Virus record (IMG/VR): IMGVR_UViG_3300042923_000867
Location: 1-20,517 of that record
From: a virus
Reading direction: 5' to 3' (one strand)
DNA: 20,517 nucleotides
A program made the position numbers and the translations under genes. The notes under the pieces are model-generated. The model saw only the letters and a program-made list of their open reading frames with translations. It ran no database searches and had not been told where the DNA came from. Shown here in pieces: positions 1-7,487 of this stretch. The first letter of the stretch is position 1, and the number at the start of each line of letters is the position of its first letter.

Positions 1-1502
1 CGGTAGATGCCCCAGCCTGATGCGGGGGTCGGTGCCGTTGCGGGCGCGTGGCGGGCCACGTTGATCCAGTTGGTCCACGCCGTGCCGGTCCACACGCGCC
101 GGTAGTTCTTGACCATGTTGGCGTTCGTGGTCGTCGGGTCGTGGACCGTCTGCACGATGCGGCCGTCGGTGCGCTCGACCTGGATGACGAGCGTCGCCGC
201 GAGCGGGATGTTGGCCGCGGAGGCGTTGGCCCAGTACATGCCCGCCTCGGTGGCGTCGTTGAGGTTGGTGACTTGTCGCCCCGTCGCCCCGAGCCGGTCA
301 GGGAGGCCCTCAGCGGTGCGCTCCAGCGAGCTCACCCGGGACTCGACCGACGAGAGGCGCGAGCCGGTCACGCGGTCGGCGGAGAAGCCGACCGGGTCGC
401 CCACGGTCGCGCCGACGTGGATGCCCTCAGGGGTGACCTCGATGCGGAGCGCGGTGACGGTGGCCTTGGCGGGCACCCCGGCCACGTTGACCGTGACCTT
501 GTCGCCGAGCCACCACGCCGTGCCCACCTCACGGGCGTTGACCGCGGAAGGCGTCACACTGACGGAGGTGATGGGTGTGGCGTTGTCGGCGAGGAGCTCG
601 TCGGCCGAGGCGTTGAGCTCGGCGAGCGTCTCAGCCCCGCGGGCGTCGCTCACGACCTCGATACGGCGGCCCCACTCGGTCGCCAGGGAGGCGGCGGAGG
701 AGGTCGTGCGGGTCGTGATGAGCCGGTCGACGCCCTCGCCCTGCCCGAGGGTGATGACCTCGGAAGCGCGCGGACCGCTGAACGCGTAGGCCGCCTGGGT
801 GAGCGAGTCGGTGTGTACGTCCATGCGCACCGAGGCCGTGAGGTCGTTGGCGACGCTGGTGCGAAACTCCAGCTTGCTCCCCACCTGCACGACGTCGAAG
901 ATGAGGCCGTCGGTGACCGCGAGCTCCTGGCAGAGCTCAAGGAGGTTCACGAAGCGCGCCGACTTGGTGCGGGTTGCGCCGCGAGCGCCGGAGGTGCCCA
1001 TGATGATGCGCGAGTCTCGCCGTGTGTTGGCCTGCCCGGGGCCGATGTTGACGTTGACGAAGGTGTGCATGAGCGTCTCGGCGGGAGCCGTGCGGGTGTC
1101 GTAGGCCGACGCCTTGCTCGACGCCTGCGCGTCTGCGGTGGCCGGGGCGGGGAAGGCCAGCCGGTCGGCGAGGACGACCCCGTCGGAGACGCCCGTGAAC
1201 GCCCACGAGCCGCGCGTGTTGCCCGTCGACTCCTCGAAGCTCGCCGAGAGGACAGGCCCCGAGAAGCGGCGGCCTCCCGGGAGCTCGACGACGATGCCCG
1301 CGCCAGGGGTAGCGAGCTCGGCGGCCATGGCGTGGCGTACCCACTGCCCGAAGGCCCCCCGCACCTCGTGGGGGAGCTTGAGCTCCCACGTGCCGACATC
1401 GTTGAGCGCCGGGAAGAGCTTGAGGCCGACGAGGTCGTCGTCGGTGAGGATGCCGACGCGGGCGAGGGCGCGGTTGCGGACCTGAGCGACGATGGGGAGC
1501 AC
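1..1502 (-). CDS. Minor tail protein, Gp37-like, with C-terminal knob-like region (3' end cut by window)
   Basis: The open frame runs from a GTG whose G is the last base of the preceding gene's TAG stop, leftward past the window edge, giving at least 500 residues. The start gives VLPIVAQVRN and then NDVGTWELKLP at residues 34-44, which resembles the N-terminus of ReqiPepy6 Gp37-like siphovirus tail proteins. GDKVTVNV at about residue 333, followed by an IEVTPEG segment, fits the same family. A short coiled-coil-like stretch (about residues 382-398) is followed by GMYWANAS (from 421) and WTGTAWTNW (from 471), a pattern seen in pyocin-knob or tail-fibre tip repeats. It follows the distal tail protein, where tail-tip proteins usually lie. 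By inference it is a baseplate or tail-tip protein and possibly the receptor binder. The family call is from motif memory, not a search. Confidence 0.8.
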   Translation of the reverse strand, partial: MLPIVAQVRNRALARVGILTDDDLVGLKLFPALNDVGTWELKLPHEVRGAFGQWVRHAMAAELATPGAGIVVELPGGRRFSGPVLSASFEESTGNTRGSWAFTGVSDGVVLADRLAFPAPATADAQASSKASAYDTRTAPAETLMHTFVNVNIGPGQANTRRDSRIIMGTSGARGATRTKSARFVNLLELCQELAVTDGLIFDVVQVGSKLEFRTSVANDLTASVRMDVHTDSLTQAAYAFSGPRASEVITLGQGEGVDRLITTRTTSSAASLATEWGRRIEVVSDARGAETLAELNASADELLADNATPITSVSVTPSAVNAREVGTAWWLGDKVTVNVAGVPAKATVTALRIEVTPEGIHVGATVGDPVGFSADRVTGSRLSSVESRVSSLERTAEGLPDRLGATGRQVTNLNDATEAGMYWANASAANIPLAATLVIQVERTDGRIVQTVHDPTTTNANMVKNYRRVWTGTAWTNWINVARHAPATAPTPASGWGIY

Positions 1503-2380
1503 TAGAACACCTGCCGATAGCGGGGCTTGAAGCGGCCAGTCACGCGCGAGGCGGGAGTGGTGCCCGCGACCTCGATAGAGAGGGTCGACGAGCCGGGCGG
1601 GAGGGTGAAGAAACGGGGTACGTCGTTGAGGGCGGTGTAGCGGCTCGCGCCGGTCGCGTCCTTGACGCTGATGCCCTCGGGCGTCTTGGTGATCGTGATG
1701 ACCTCACCCGCGGCGACCGTCTCCTCGAAGGCCCAGCCCTCGCCGTTGAACGAAGCTTCGACCCGTGTAAACGGTCCGCGGAGCTCCCACTCGACCCACG
1801 CGGGCACCTTGCCGACGTTCTGCACGGTGACCTCGCCGAAGGTGCCCGAGGGCTGGAGGTAGGCGCGGGGGAGGGACTCAAGGAATGGTGTGCCGTCGTC
1901 GACCTGCGCGATGGTGAAGTCGCGGTACTGGGTGTCGGTCCAGTAGGCCGTCTCGGTGTCGAGCGTGAGGAGCGGGCGAGCCGTCCGCTCGCCCAGGGCG
2001 GTCAGGCCCTCGGCCCCGCCCGCGGTGAGGGTGACCTCGACCTCGCGGGCTGAGCCGTCGCTGTAGGACGCGCGGAGCTTGGGGAGCGGCTTGCCGTCCA
2101 CGTAGAAGAGGTGGTCGGCGAGCACGTCGAGCGCCTCCGCCGTCTCGTCGCGCGACGCCGTGAAGATGCCGAGCGCGAGGGTCAGGGTGCGGCCCGACGT
2201 GCGGACGCTTGCCAGTCGGCGACCCTCGCCCGCGGACTCTGTGAAGCTCGCGTACTGCGCGGGGAAGCCGAGGCCCGCCGTGCCGTCCATGACACGGTAG
2301 ACCCCGGCATCCCACGGGGACGACGCGAGCGTGAGCTCAGAGCCCGACGGGCCGATGATCGAGAGGTTGACATCGGCCAT
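1502..2380 (-). CDS. Distal tail / minor tail protein (siphovirus tail component)
   Basis: The gene encodes 292 residues. I chose the ATG at 2380 because GGAGGT lies just upstream and the frame before it is arginine-rich shadow sequence. The start MADVNLSIIGPSG, a beta-rich first half that includes a DGKPLPKLRASY segment, and a second half ending in PRFFTLPPGSSTLSIEV resemble the Dit-type (siphovirus tail component) proteins that sit directly after the tape measure gene. Its role would be to form the hub between tail tube and tip. It starts five bases beyond the tape measure stop, and its own stop overlaps the next gene's GTG by one base, so the three genes are cotranscribed. One copy of the 9-mer GTGTAAACG lies inside it (1765-1773), encoding Pro-Phe-Thr-Arg with an unusual TTT. 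Confidence 0.85.
   Translation of the reverse strand: MADVNLSIIGPSGSELTLASSPWDAGVYRVMDGTAGLGFPAQYASFTESAGEGRRLASVRTSGRTLTLALGIFTASRDETAEALDVLADHLFYVDGKPLPKLRASYSDGSAREVEVTLTAGGAEGLTALGERTARPLLTLDTETAYWTDTQYRDFTIAQVDDGTPFLESLPRAYLQPSGTFGEVTVQNVGKVPAWVEWELRGPFTRVEASFNGEGWAFEETVAAGEVITITKTPEGISVKDATGASRYTALNDVPRFFTLPPGSSTLSIEVAGTTPASRVTGRFKPRYRQVF
1765..1773 (+). promoter_or_regulatory. Dispersed GTGTAAACG motif inside the distal tail gene
   Basis: An exact copy of the 9-mer found in the accessory promoters, here with flanks CCC and GTCC on the plus strand. On the coding strand it uses TTT for Phe, whereas other Phe codons I checked in this gene are TTC. By inference it is a regulator-binding site rather than a coding necessity. 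Confidence 0.5.
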
Positions 2381-2385
2381 AGGGG

Positions 2386-4671
2386 TTACCTCCAGATGCC
2401 AGCGGCGACCGACGCCTTGAGGTTGTCCTGAGCGCGGTCGAGCTTGGCGGCCTTGTCCTCCGAAGAGGTCGAGTGGTCGTTGTAGGTGGTCGAGAAGGTC
2501 GCGCCGTTCGCCGACGCCGTGAGAGCGTCCGCGGTGCGCGCCTGCTGACCGATGAGCCCGCCGTCGACCGTCGCCTCGACGCCCTGGAGCGGCTTGGCGG
2601 CGGCGTCCGCGAGCCCGAGGGCCTCGGCGGTCACGTCGCTCTGCATGCTCTTGATGCCGTTGGCGAGGCCCTGCCCGAGGTTCTGGCCGTAGCCCATGAA
2701 GAGCCGCGACGGCGAGTGGATGCCGAGGAAGGCGAGGAAGCCGTCGACCGCGTCGCCCATGATGCTGAGGAGCGCGTCGTAGACCGCGCCCGCCGCGTCC
2801 CACAGTCCCGAGACGAGGCCGCCGATGAGGTCGACGCCCGCCGCGAGGAGGTCGGGGATGAGGCCGAGGAGCGTGCCGACCATTTCCGGCCCGAGCTCGA
2901 CGAGGGTGCGCACGAGCTCGGGGACGATGACCGGGATGGCCTTCACGAGCCCGGTGAAGAGCTCGACCGCGCCCTTGAGGAGCACGGGGATGAGCCCGAT
3001 GAGCGTTCGCACGAGCACCGGCAGGAGGTCGATGACCGCCCGTAGGAGGATGGGCAGGATGATCGGAATAGCGCTGATGAGAGCGGTAAAAAGCTGTACC
3101 GCACCCTGGACGAGCGCCGGGATCAGCGAGACGAGCGTCGTGAGGAGCACCGGCAGGAGGTCCACGACCGCCTGGATGAGCGGGGGGATCACGAGCGGGA
3201 GTGCCTCGACGAGCGCCATGAAGAGCGCGACGGCCCCCTCGATCAGAGCCGGGATCAGCGTGAGGAGCGACTCGACGAGAAGCGGCACGACCGCGACGAC
3301 GGCCGCGACGACCTCAGGAATGGCGGTCGTGATGGCCTCGACGACGAGCGGGAGTGCCGCGGCGACCGCCTGCACGAGGCCGGTGAAAAGCTGGAGCCCC
3401 GCGGTCAGGAGCATCGGGACCATCGAGAGGAGGGTCGACGTGATCGAGGGCAGGAGGCCGAGGAGTGCCGCCAGGAGCGTCGGGACGACCGAGACGAGCG
3501 CGGTGACGAGCGACGTGAACGCGCCGACGGCGGCGGTCAGGATGACCGGGGCCATCGAGAGGATGCCCTCCAGAATGCCCGGGAGCGCCTCGGCGACGTT
3601 GGTGATGAGCGAGTCGCGGAGAGCCGCGCCCTCGCCGATGAGCTCGGAGAAGATGCCGCCCGCGGTGCTCCAGTCGCCCGCGAAGATGGCCTCGACGGCC
3701 TCGCGGATGTCGAAGAGGAAGTCGACGAGCTCGCTATCCTCCTGGATGCCGTCGAGGGCCGCGAAGAGGCCGCCGTCGTAGTTGCCGAAGAAGAGAATCT
3801 CGGTCACGCCCTGGATGACCGGGGCGAAGGCGGCGAACTTGTCGGCGACGCCCTGCACGATGGGCATGAAGCCGAGGAGGATCGAGCCTGCGGCCGTGGC
3901 GATGGGCAGGAAGCCCGTGCCGATGGCGGCGACGACGTTGTCCCACGAGGCGCTGAGCCTCTGCATGACGCCCTCGTAGGTGTTGGACTCCTTGGCGAAG
4001 TTGCCCTGAGCGTCGGCCGTCTCGCGCATGATGATGGCGAGCGTGGCGGCGGCCTTGGCCTGGTCCTCGGAGGCGAAGGTGAGGCCGTTGGCCGCCTGCG
4101 CCGCGAGCTCCGCCTGAATCTTGGCCTCGTTGAGGGAGACGCCGTAGCGCTCGATGGGGTCGCGCTCGCCCTTGAGGGCCGAGCTAATCGCCTCGACGGC
4201 CTCCTTGGTGGTGCCGCCGAACATCGAGGCCATGTCAGCGCCCGCGACGACGAGGTTGTTGGTCTTGCCCGCGAGCTCGTCGAGGGGGGTGCCCGCGTTC
4301 TTGAGTTGTGAGCCGAGGAGGACGGCGAGGTTGTTGTACTGGTCCTGAGCGAGGCCGACGGCGGTGGCCGCCCCCTTGCCCCAGTCGTGCATCTGCCCCG
4401 CGGAGCCCTTGAAGACCGTGTCGACGGCCCCCATGCTCTGCTCCAGCCCGCCCGCGGCCTTGATGGCGGAGCCGATGAAGGCCCCCATGGCGACAGTCCC
4501 GGCGACGGCCATGAGCGGCCCGATGGCGCTCTTGAAGCCGCCGCCGACCTTGTCGCCGAGGCCCCTGCCAGCGGTCGCACCGAGCGGGTCGAGGTCGCCC
4601 TTGAGGGCGGAGCCGAAGCCCTTGGTCGAGGGCACGACGTTGATAGTCGCGTGACCGATGACGTTGGACAC
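2386..4671 (-). CDS. Tape measure protein
   Basis: At 761 residues this is the longest gene in the window, and it lies directly after the tail assembly chaperones, the standard position. The start is GTG at 4671 with AGGAG about six bases upstream. Residues 1-260 carry the usual small-residue-rich tape measure N-terminus, including GLEQSMGAVDTVFKGSAG at 75-92. Residues 370-620 are a long hydrophobic segment built from a 44-residue repeat. GIHSPSRLFMGYG at 650-662 is the conserved C-terminal tape measure motif, followed by GQGLANGI. It sets tail length and is thought to be ejected with the DNA. At about 0.15 nm per residue, the usual rule for long-tailed phages, it predicts a tail near 114 nm. 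No lysozyme or peptidase domain is visible in it. Confidence 0.96.
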   Translation of the reverse strand: MSNVIGHATINVVPSTKGFGSALKGDLDPLGATAGRGLGDKVGGGFKSAIGPLMAVAGTVAMGAFIGSAIKAAGGLEQSMGAVDTVFKGSAGQMHDWGKGAATAVGLAQDQYNNLAVLLGSQLKNAGTPLDELAGKTNNLVVAGADMASMFGGTTKEAVEAISSALKGERDPIERYGVSLNEAKIQAELAAQAANGLTFASEDQAKAAATLAIIMRETADAQGNFAKESNTYEGVMQRLSASWDNVVAAIGTGFLPIATAAGSILLGFMPIVQGVADKFAAFAPVIQGVTEILFFGNYDGGLFAALDGIQEDSELVDFLFDIREAVEAIFAGDWSTAGGIFSELIGEGAALRDSLITNVAEALPGILEGILSMAPVILTAAVGAFTSLVTALVSVVPTLLAALLGLLPSITSTLLSMVPMLLTAGLQLFTGLVQAVAAALPLVVEAITTAIPEVVAAVVAVVPLLVESLLTLIPALIEGAVALFMALVEALPLVIPPLIQAVVDLLPVLLTTLVSLIPALVQGAVQLFTALISAIPIILPILLRAVIDLLPVLVRTLIGLIPVLLKGAVELFTGLVKAIPVIVPELVRTLVELGPEMVGTLLGLIPDLLAAGVDLIGGLVSGLWDAAGAVYDALLSIMGDAVDGFLAFLGIHSPSRLFMGYGQNLGQGLANGIKSMQSDVTAEALGLADAAAKPLQGVEATVDGGLIGQQARTADALTASANGATFSTTYNDHSTSSEDKAAKLDRAQDNLKASVAAGIWR
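2811..3555 (-). repeat. 44-residue (4 x 11) repeats in the tape measure protein
   Basis: Related segments begin at residues 373 (MAPVILTAAV), 417 (MVPMLLTAGL), 472 (LIPALIEGAV), 516 (LIPALVQGAV), 560 (LIPVLLKGAV) and 604 (LIPDLLAAGV). Spacing is 44 residues except for one interval of 55, which is 44 plus exactly one 11-residue unit. This implies a hendecad helical repeat that grows or shrinks in 11-residue steps. Confidence 0.75.
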
Positions 4672-4680
4672 GGGCGGCTC

Positions 4681-5285
4681 CTAGGAGGTTGAGAGGCGTT
4701 CGCGCTGAGCGCGGAGACGGTCGGCGAGGCTGGCATGCCGGGCCTTGCCGCTGAGCTTGGGAAGCCAGGGGTGAGGCTTGCCCGTGAAGGCCGTGTAAAC
4801 GTGGCTGAGGAGGTACTCCTCGCGCGTCCATGGGGCGTCGCCGTGCACGATGCGCGTGGTCGCGGCGTCGGGCGGGAGGTGGCGGATGAGGACGGAGACG
4901 CGCCGGAGCGAGAGCTCGCCGCGGTACAGCCCCGCGAGGTCGACGCCGTAGAAGCGCTGGAGGTCGGCTTCTACGGCGTCGGGGTTCTCGCGGAGGAGCG
5001 CGACGAGCGCCGCTAGTTTCCCTGGATGCCCAGGGCCTTCTGGATGTCGGTGACGAGCTCGGCGAGGTCGCCGACCTCGGGCTTGAGGGCCTTGAGGCGC
5101 GCCCAGCCGTCGGCCGCGATGATGAGCTTGAGGAAGGCGACGATCTTGCCCTCCTCGTATGCCTCCAGCGCGTCGAGGGGCCACTTGGCCGTGACGAGGA
5201 TGTCGAGGGACTCGCCGCCGAAGGTGACGGCGACGGTGCCGTCGGTGGCCTCGGAAGCGATGGGGGTCTTGCGTGCGGTTGCCAT
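4681..5285 (-). CDS. Tail assembly chaperone, -1 frameshift fusion product (gpGT-like)
   Basis: This is the long form of the tail assembly chaperone: 90 residues in frame 0 to Asn at 5018-5016, then a shift of -1 at GGGAAAC and 111 more residues to the TAG-type stop at 4681. The extension begins LAALVALLREN and contains LIRHLPPD, WTREEYLLSHV and HPWLPKL, resembling the C-terminal extension of gpGT proteins in other actinophages. The extension has no ribosome site or convincing start codon of its own, which supports expression only by frameshift. In known systems this pair chaperones the tape measure protein during tail assembly. The tape measure gene starts ten bases after this stop. The frameshift is inferred from the slippery site, gene order and frame. 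Confidence 0.88.
4793..4801 (+). promoter_or_regulatory. Dispersed GTGTAAACG motif in the chaperone extension
   Basis: An exact 9-mer copy with flanks CC and TGGC. The coding strand reads Val-Tyr-Thr as GTT TAC ACG; GTT is rare in these genes, which mostly use GTC and GTG. Confidence 0.5.
5013..5285 (-). CDS. Tail assembly chaperone, short form (gpG-like)
   Basis: The gene encodes 90 residues from ATG at 5285 to TAG at 5013, reading MATARKTPIASEA at the start and LGIQGN at the end. The body, with AKWPLDALEAYEEGKIVAFLKLI, fits the small acidic first chaperone found between the tail tube and tape measure genes of siphoviruses. Its last codons overlap the slippery heptamer GGGAAAC, so ordinary termination gives this short form and slippage gives the fusion. 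It starts after a strong hairpin that follows the tail tube gene, so its transcription is probably lower than that of the tube protein. Confidence 0.9.
   Translation of the reverse strand: MATARKTPIASEATDGTVAVTFGGESLDILVTAKWPLDALEAYEEGKIVAFLKLIIAADGWARLKALKPEVGDLAELVTDIQKALGIQGN
5016..5022 (-). promoter_or_regulatory. Programmed -1 ribosomal frameshift site GGGAAAC
   Basis: The coding strand reads CAG GGA AAC TAG. The heptamer G GGA AAC fits the X XXY YYZ rule, and the frame 0 stop follows it immediately. Slipping back one base gives CTA GCG GCG and opens 111 codons. The position between the two chaperone frames matches lambda G/GT-type frameshifting. Confidence 0.9.
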
Positions 5286-5337
5286 GGGTTCTCCTAGCGC
5301 GGGTTAGGGGTGAAGGGGGTGCGCGGGCAGGGTGAAG

Positions 5338-5370
5338 CCCCGAGGGTCGCCCGCGCGACGACCCTCGGGG
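5338..5370 (-). terminator. Perfect 12-bp hairpin after the tail tube gene
   Basis: CCCCGAGGGTCG pairs exactly with CGACCCTCGGGG across a nine-base loop. On the coding strand it is followed by CTTCACCC, not a run of T, so it may act as a partial terminator or as an mRNA 3' stabiliser. It lies between the major tail protein stop and the chaperone start. Confidence 0.65.
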
Positions 5371-5379
5371 TGGTGGGTG

Positions 5380-5934
5380 TTAGACCCCGGCGTCAGGGTC
5401 CGTCTCGACCGTGTGGTAGAGCGTCCCGTCGGACTCGGGGAAGATGACGACCGTGATGTCGTAGACGGTCGGCTCCTCCTCGGACTCCTTGACCTCGGCG
5501 ACCTCGGTCACCTCGGCGCTCTTGGCGAAGCGACGCTTGACCTTGTCGCCCTCCTTGAGCTCGAAGCCGATGGCGAAGCGCGCGCCGGGCTCGGGGGCCT
5601 TGATGGCCGCCGTGCGGATGCCACCCGCCGCGGTGCGCGTCGACCCGGGGTTCACGAGCGCGAAGACGGTCGCGTTGTCCTCCAGCGCCACGAAGCGGAA
5701 GGTGCGCTTGTGCTTGCCCGTGGTGCGCTTGATGAGCACGCCGCCCCACGCGTAATGCTCGGAGCTCTCGGACTCGCGGCCCTCGGTGAAGCCCTCAGCG
5801 CCGTCGAGGAGGCCCACGGCGCTCCACTCCGCGCCCCATGCGGCGACGAGGTCGGTCGGTCCTGCGGTGGTCTCGGTGGCGATGTAGACATCGGCACCCG
5901 CCCACAGCGAGGTGTTCTTTGCGTCTCCAGTCAT
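5380..5934 (-). CDS. Major tail (tube) protein
   Basis: The gene encodes 184 residues from ATG at 5934 with AAAGGA about nine bases upstream. The sequence MTGDAKNTSLWAGADVYIA, a central GKHKRTFRFVALEDN segment, FALVNPGSTRT and a FELKEGDKVKRRF strand are typical of actinophage tail tube subunits, and the gene sits between the tail terminator and the chaperones. It would polymerise around the tape measure to form the tail tube. The hairpin just downstream fits a gene expressed at high level. There is no Ig-like C-terminal extension; the protein ends in an acidic DPDAGV tail. Confidence 0.88.
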   Translation of the reverse strand: MTGDAKNTSLWAGADVYIATETTAGPTDLVAAWGAEWSAVGLLDGAEGFTEGRESESSEHYAWGGVLIKRTTGKHKRTFRFVALEDNATVFALVNPGSTRTAAGGIRTAAIKAPEPGARFAIGFELKEGDKVKRRFAKSAEVTEVAEVKESEEEPTVYDITVVIFPESDGTLYHTVETDPDAGV

Positions 5935-5948
5935 AGGAGTGCGTCCTT

Positions 5949-6365
5949 TCAGAGGTGACGCGGCGCGGGTGCCGCGGTGACCCCGAAGGCGACGAGGTAG
6001 TCGCCCGTGTCGGGGTCAGGGGTGGGTGAGGTTGGCCGGGTGCGCGCGGTAATCGACCGGATGCCGCTCGGCCACGGCCCGGCGAGGATGAGGCCCTCGA
6101 CGAGCGCGGCGAGCTCAGCGCACTTGCCCTCGTCGGAGTGCCAGACGTTTACACGGAGGTCGTCGAGGGCGAGGAGGTTGGAGCCCCGCGTGCCGCCGTC
6201 CGACGAGACGCGCACGTAGGGGAGTGGGCGGGCCTCGTCGGCCCCGGGGAGGGGCTTGGTGCCGACGGTCACGCCCTCGCCGAGCTCGACGAGCGGGAGG
6301 TGCTGGCGGAGGTGGTCACGCGCCAGGACGGGCGTGTAGGGGTAGAGGATGGGGGCGTTGGTCAC
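5949..6365 (-). CDS. Tail terminator protein (probable)
   Basis: The gene encodes 138 residues from a GTG at 6365 whose G is shared with the TAG stop of the gene before it, a TAGTG overlap that suggests coupled translation. The sequence has YPYTPVLARDHLRQHLP near the start, PLPYVRVSSDGGT, and LRVNVWHSDEGKCAELAALVEGLIL, a beta-strand then helix pattern seen in lambda gpU-like tail terminators. The gene directly before the tail tube gene is normally the terminator, which caps the tube and stops its growth. The assignment rests on position, size and pattern. Confidence 0.72.
   Translation of the reverse strand: MTNAPILYPYTPVLARDHLRQHLPLVELGEGVTVGTKPLPGADEARPLPYVRVSSDGGTRGSNLLALDDLRVNVWHSDEGKCAELAALVEGLILAGPWPSGIRSITARTRPTSPTPDPDTGDYLVAFGVTAAPAPRHL
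6146..6154 (-). promoter_or_regulatory. Dispersed GTGTAAACG motif in the tail terminator gene
   Basis: The motif reads CGTTTACAC on the plus strand, so its orientation is opposite to the other intragenic copies. In frame it codes Arg-Val-Asn-Val with GTA, a rare Val codon here. Confidence 0.5.
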
Positions 6366-6643
6366 TACCGGCCTTTCACCTTGTAGCCCGCGGCTCGCGC
6401 GGCCTTGGCGAGGTAGCCGTGCTTGGCCTCCATGGCGAAGCCCGCGGGGTGGTCGAGGGTCACAGAGGCGGCGGCGGTGAGCTTGGCCTCGTGGCTCTGC
6501 ACGTCGACCTCGACGGGGCCGTCGTGCGAGTAGGGGTTACCGAGCGCCGCGGCGATGCCGTCAGCGGCCTCCAGTACGGCCCCCTGCGCGGCCTTGCCCT
6601 TGAGGATCGGCGTGAGCGCACCGCCGTAGAGCTTGATGGTCAC
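6365..6643 (-). CDS. Small head-tail connector / neck protein
   Basis: The gene encodes 92 residues from GTG at 6643 in a GTGA overlap with the stop of the preceding gene. The sequence starts MTIKLYGGALTPILKG and ends KAARAAGYKVKGR. Its size and its position as the second gene before the tail tube fit an HK97 gp10-like neck or tail-completion protein, although no diagnostic motif is visible. An acidic segment, GPVEVDVQSHEAK, is followed by an alanine-rich helix. I infer a role at the head-tail joint and cannot say more from sequence. Confidence 0.65.
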   Translation of the reverse strand: MTIKLYGGALTPILKGKAAQGAVLEAADGIAAALGNPYSHDGPVEVDVQSHEAKLTAAASVTLDHPAGFAMEAKHGYLAKAARAAGYKVKGR

Positions 6644-6975
6644 TGCCCGGCCTCGAAGCGGGTGAGGGCGGCGTGCGTGAGGTCACCCGAGGCGAGCGAG
6701 CGGAGCGTGACGGGGCGGCCACTGATGCGCCACACCTCGCCGCGGTACTCGACCCGGTCGGCGCTCGTGAGGTCGAAGCGGCCGACGATGTGGAGGTCGG
6801 CGGTGCCCGCGATGCGCGGGTAGCCTCCCGAGCTCGGGCCGTCGTCGAAGGTCGAGCGAGGGATGACCGAGCGCGTCGGCGCGTCCCACGAGGTGACCGT
6901 GTCGCCGACGGAGTCGACGCGCGAGCCAGGGCGGAGGCGGTAGATGGGAGAGGGGGAGGCGATGGCGGTCAGCAC
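6640..6975 (-). CDS. Head-tail stopper / connector protein (probable)
   Basis: The gene encodes 111 residues from GTG at 6975, two bases after the stop of the upstream adaptor gene, with a GGGGG ribosome site inside that gene's end. The sequence has IYRLRPGSRVDSVGDTVTSWD, DLHIVGRFDLTSADRVEYRGE and WRISGRPVTL, a beta-barrel-like pattern with RVEYRGEVWRI close to head-closure (SPP1 gp16-like) proteins. Such proteins gate DNA exit after packaging. The call is from pattern and order. Confidence 0.68.
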   Translation of the reverse strand: MLTAIASPSPIYRLRPGSRVDSVGDTVTSWDAPTRSVIPRSTFDDGPSSGGYPRIAGTADLHIVGRFDLTSADRVEYRGEVWRISGRPVTLRSLASGDLTHAALTRFEAGQ

Positions 6976-6976
6976 G

Positions 6977-7462
6977 TCAGCCCCCGAAGTTGACGAGGTC
7001 GGCGATGCTCAGCACAGGCACGGGAGCCTGCCCGGCGACGCCGAGGCTGACCGTGTCGTCGATGACGATGTCGGACTCGTAGGCCGACGGCGTGCGGATG
7101 GTGCCGACGAAGCCCTTACGCCCGAGGGTGGCGGCGCGTCGGACCTGCTGGAGCTCGCGGGCGGTGAGGTAGACGCCGGTCGACTCGGAGAGGCCGACCG
7201 TGTGCGCGCCCAGCGTCTCCTGCTGGATGCCGCGGGGGTTCTCGAAGCCTCGACGCGCGGCGGTCAGCACGACGAGCTCGACGATCTTGGGGGCGTCGGC
7301 GGCCCACGCCTCAGCCTTGGCCGGGGCCTCCGCCATGACGAGCGTCGTGGCCTTGTCGAGGGCGCGCTCGGCGCGGGTCTTGTCGGGGTCGGTGAGGTCG
7401 CCCGCGGCGAAGCCGAGGTCGGCCTCTAGCTCGGCGAGAGCGGGGGGAAGCGGACGAGGCAT
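6977..7462 (-). CDS. Head-tail adaptor (gp6/gp15-like connector)
   Basis: The gene encodes 161 residues from ATG at 7462, with AGGAG seven bases upstream. It is the first gene after the capsid hairpin. The sequence is mostly helical: ELEADLGFAAGDLTD, KIVELVVLTAARRGFENP, then QETLGAHTVGLSE and YLTARELQQVRRAA. The ARRGFENPRG motif followed by a short beta segment is common in actinophage head-to-tail adaptors that bind the portal. No enzymatic motif is visible. Confidence 0.78.
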   Translation of the reverse strand: MPRPLPPALAELEADLGFAAGDLTDPDKTRAERALDKATTLVMAEAPAKAEAWAADAPKIVELVVLTAARRGFENPRGIQQETLGAHTVGLSESTGVYLTARELQQVRRAATLGRKGFVGTIRTPSAYESDIVIDDTVSLGVAGQAPVPVLSIADLVNFGG

Positions 7463-7487
7463 GCGGGGGCTCCTAGGTACGGGGAAG

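Noticed and set aside
48-1505. 485-aa plus-strand frame
   Set aside because: It is Arg/Gly/Val-rich antisense of the minor tail gene, whose minus-strand frame has clear tail-protein motifs. Codon periodicity and neighbours favour the minus strand.
2825-3781. 318-aa Ser/Thr-rich plus-strand frame with repeats
   Set aside because: Its repeats are the antisense image of the 44-residue tape measure repeats.
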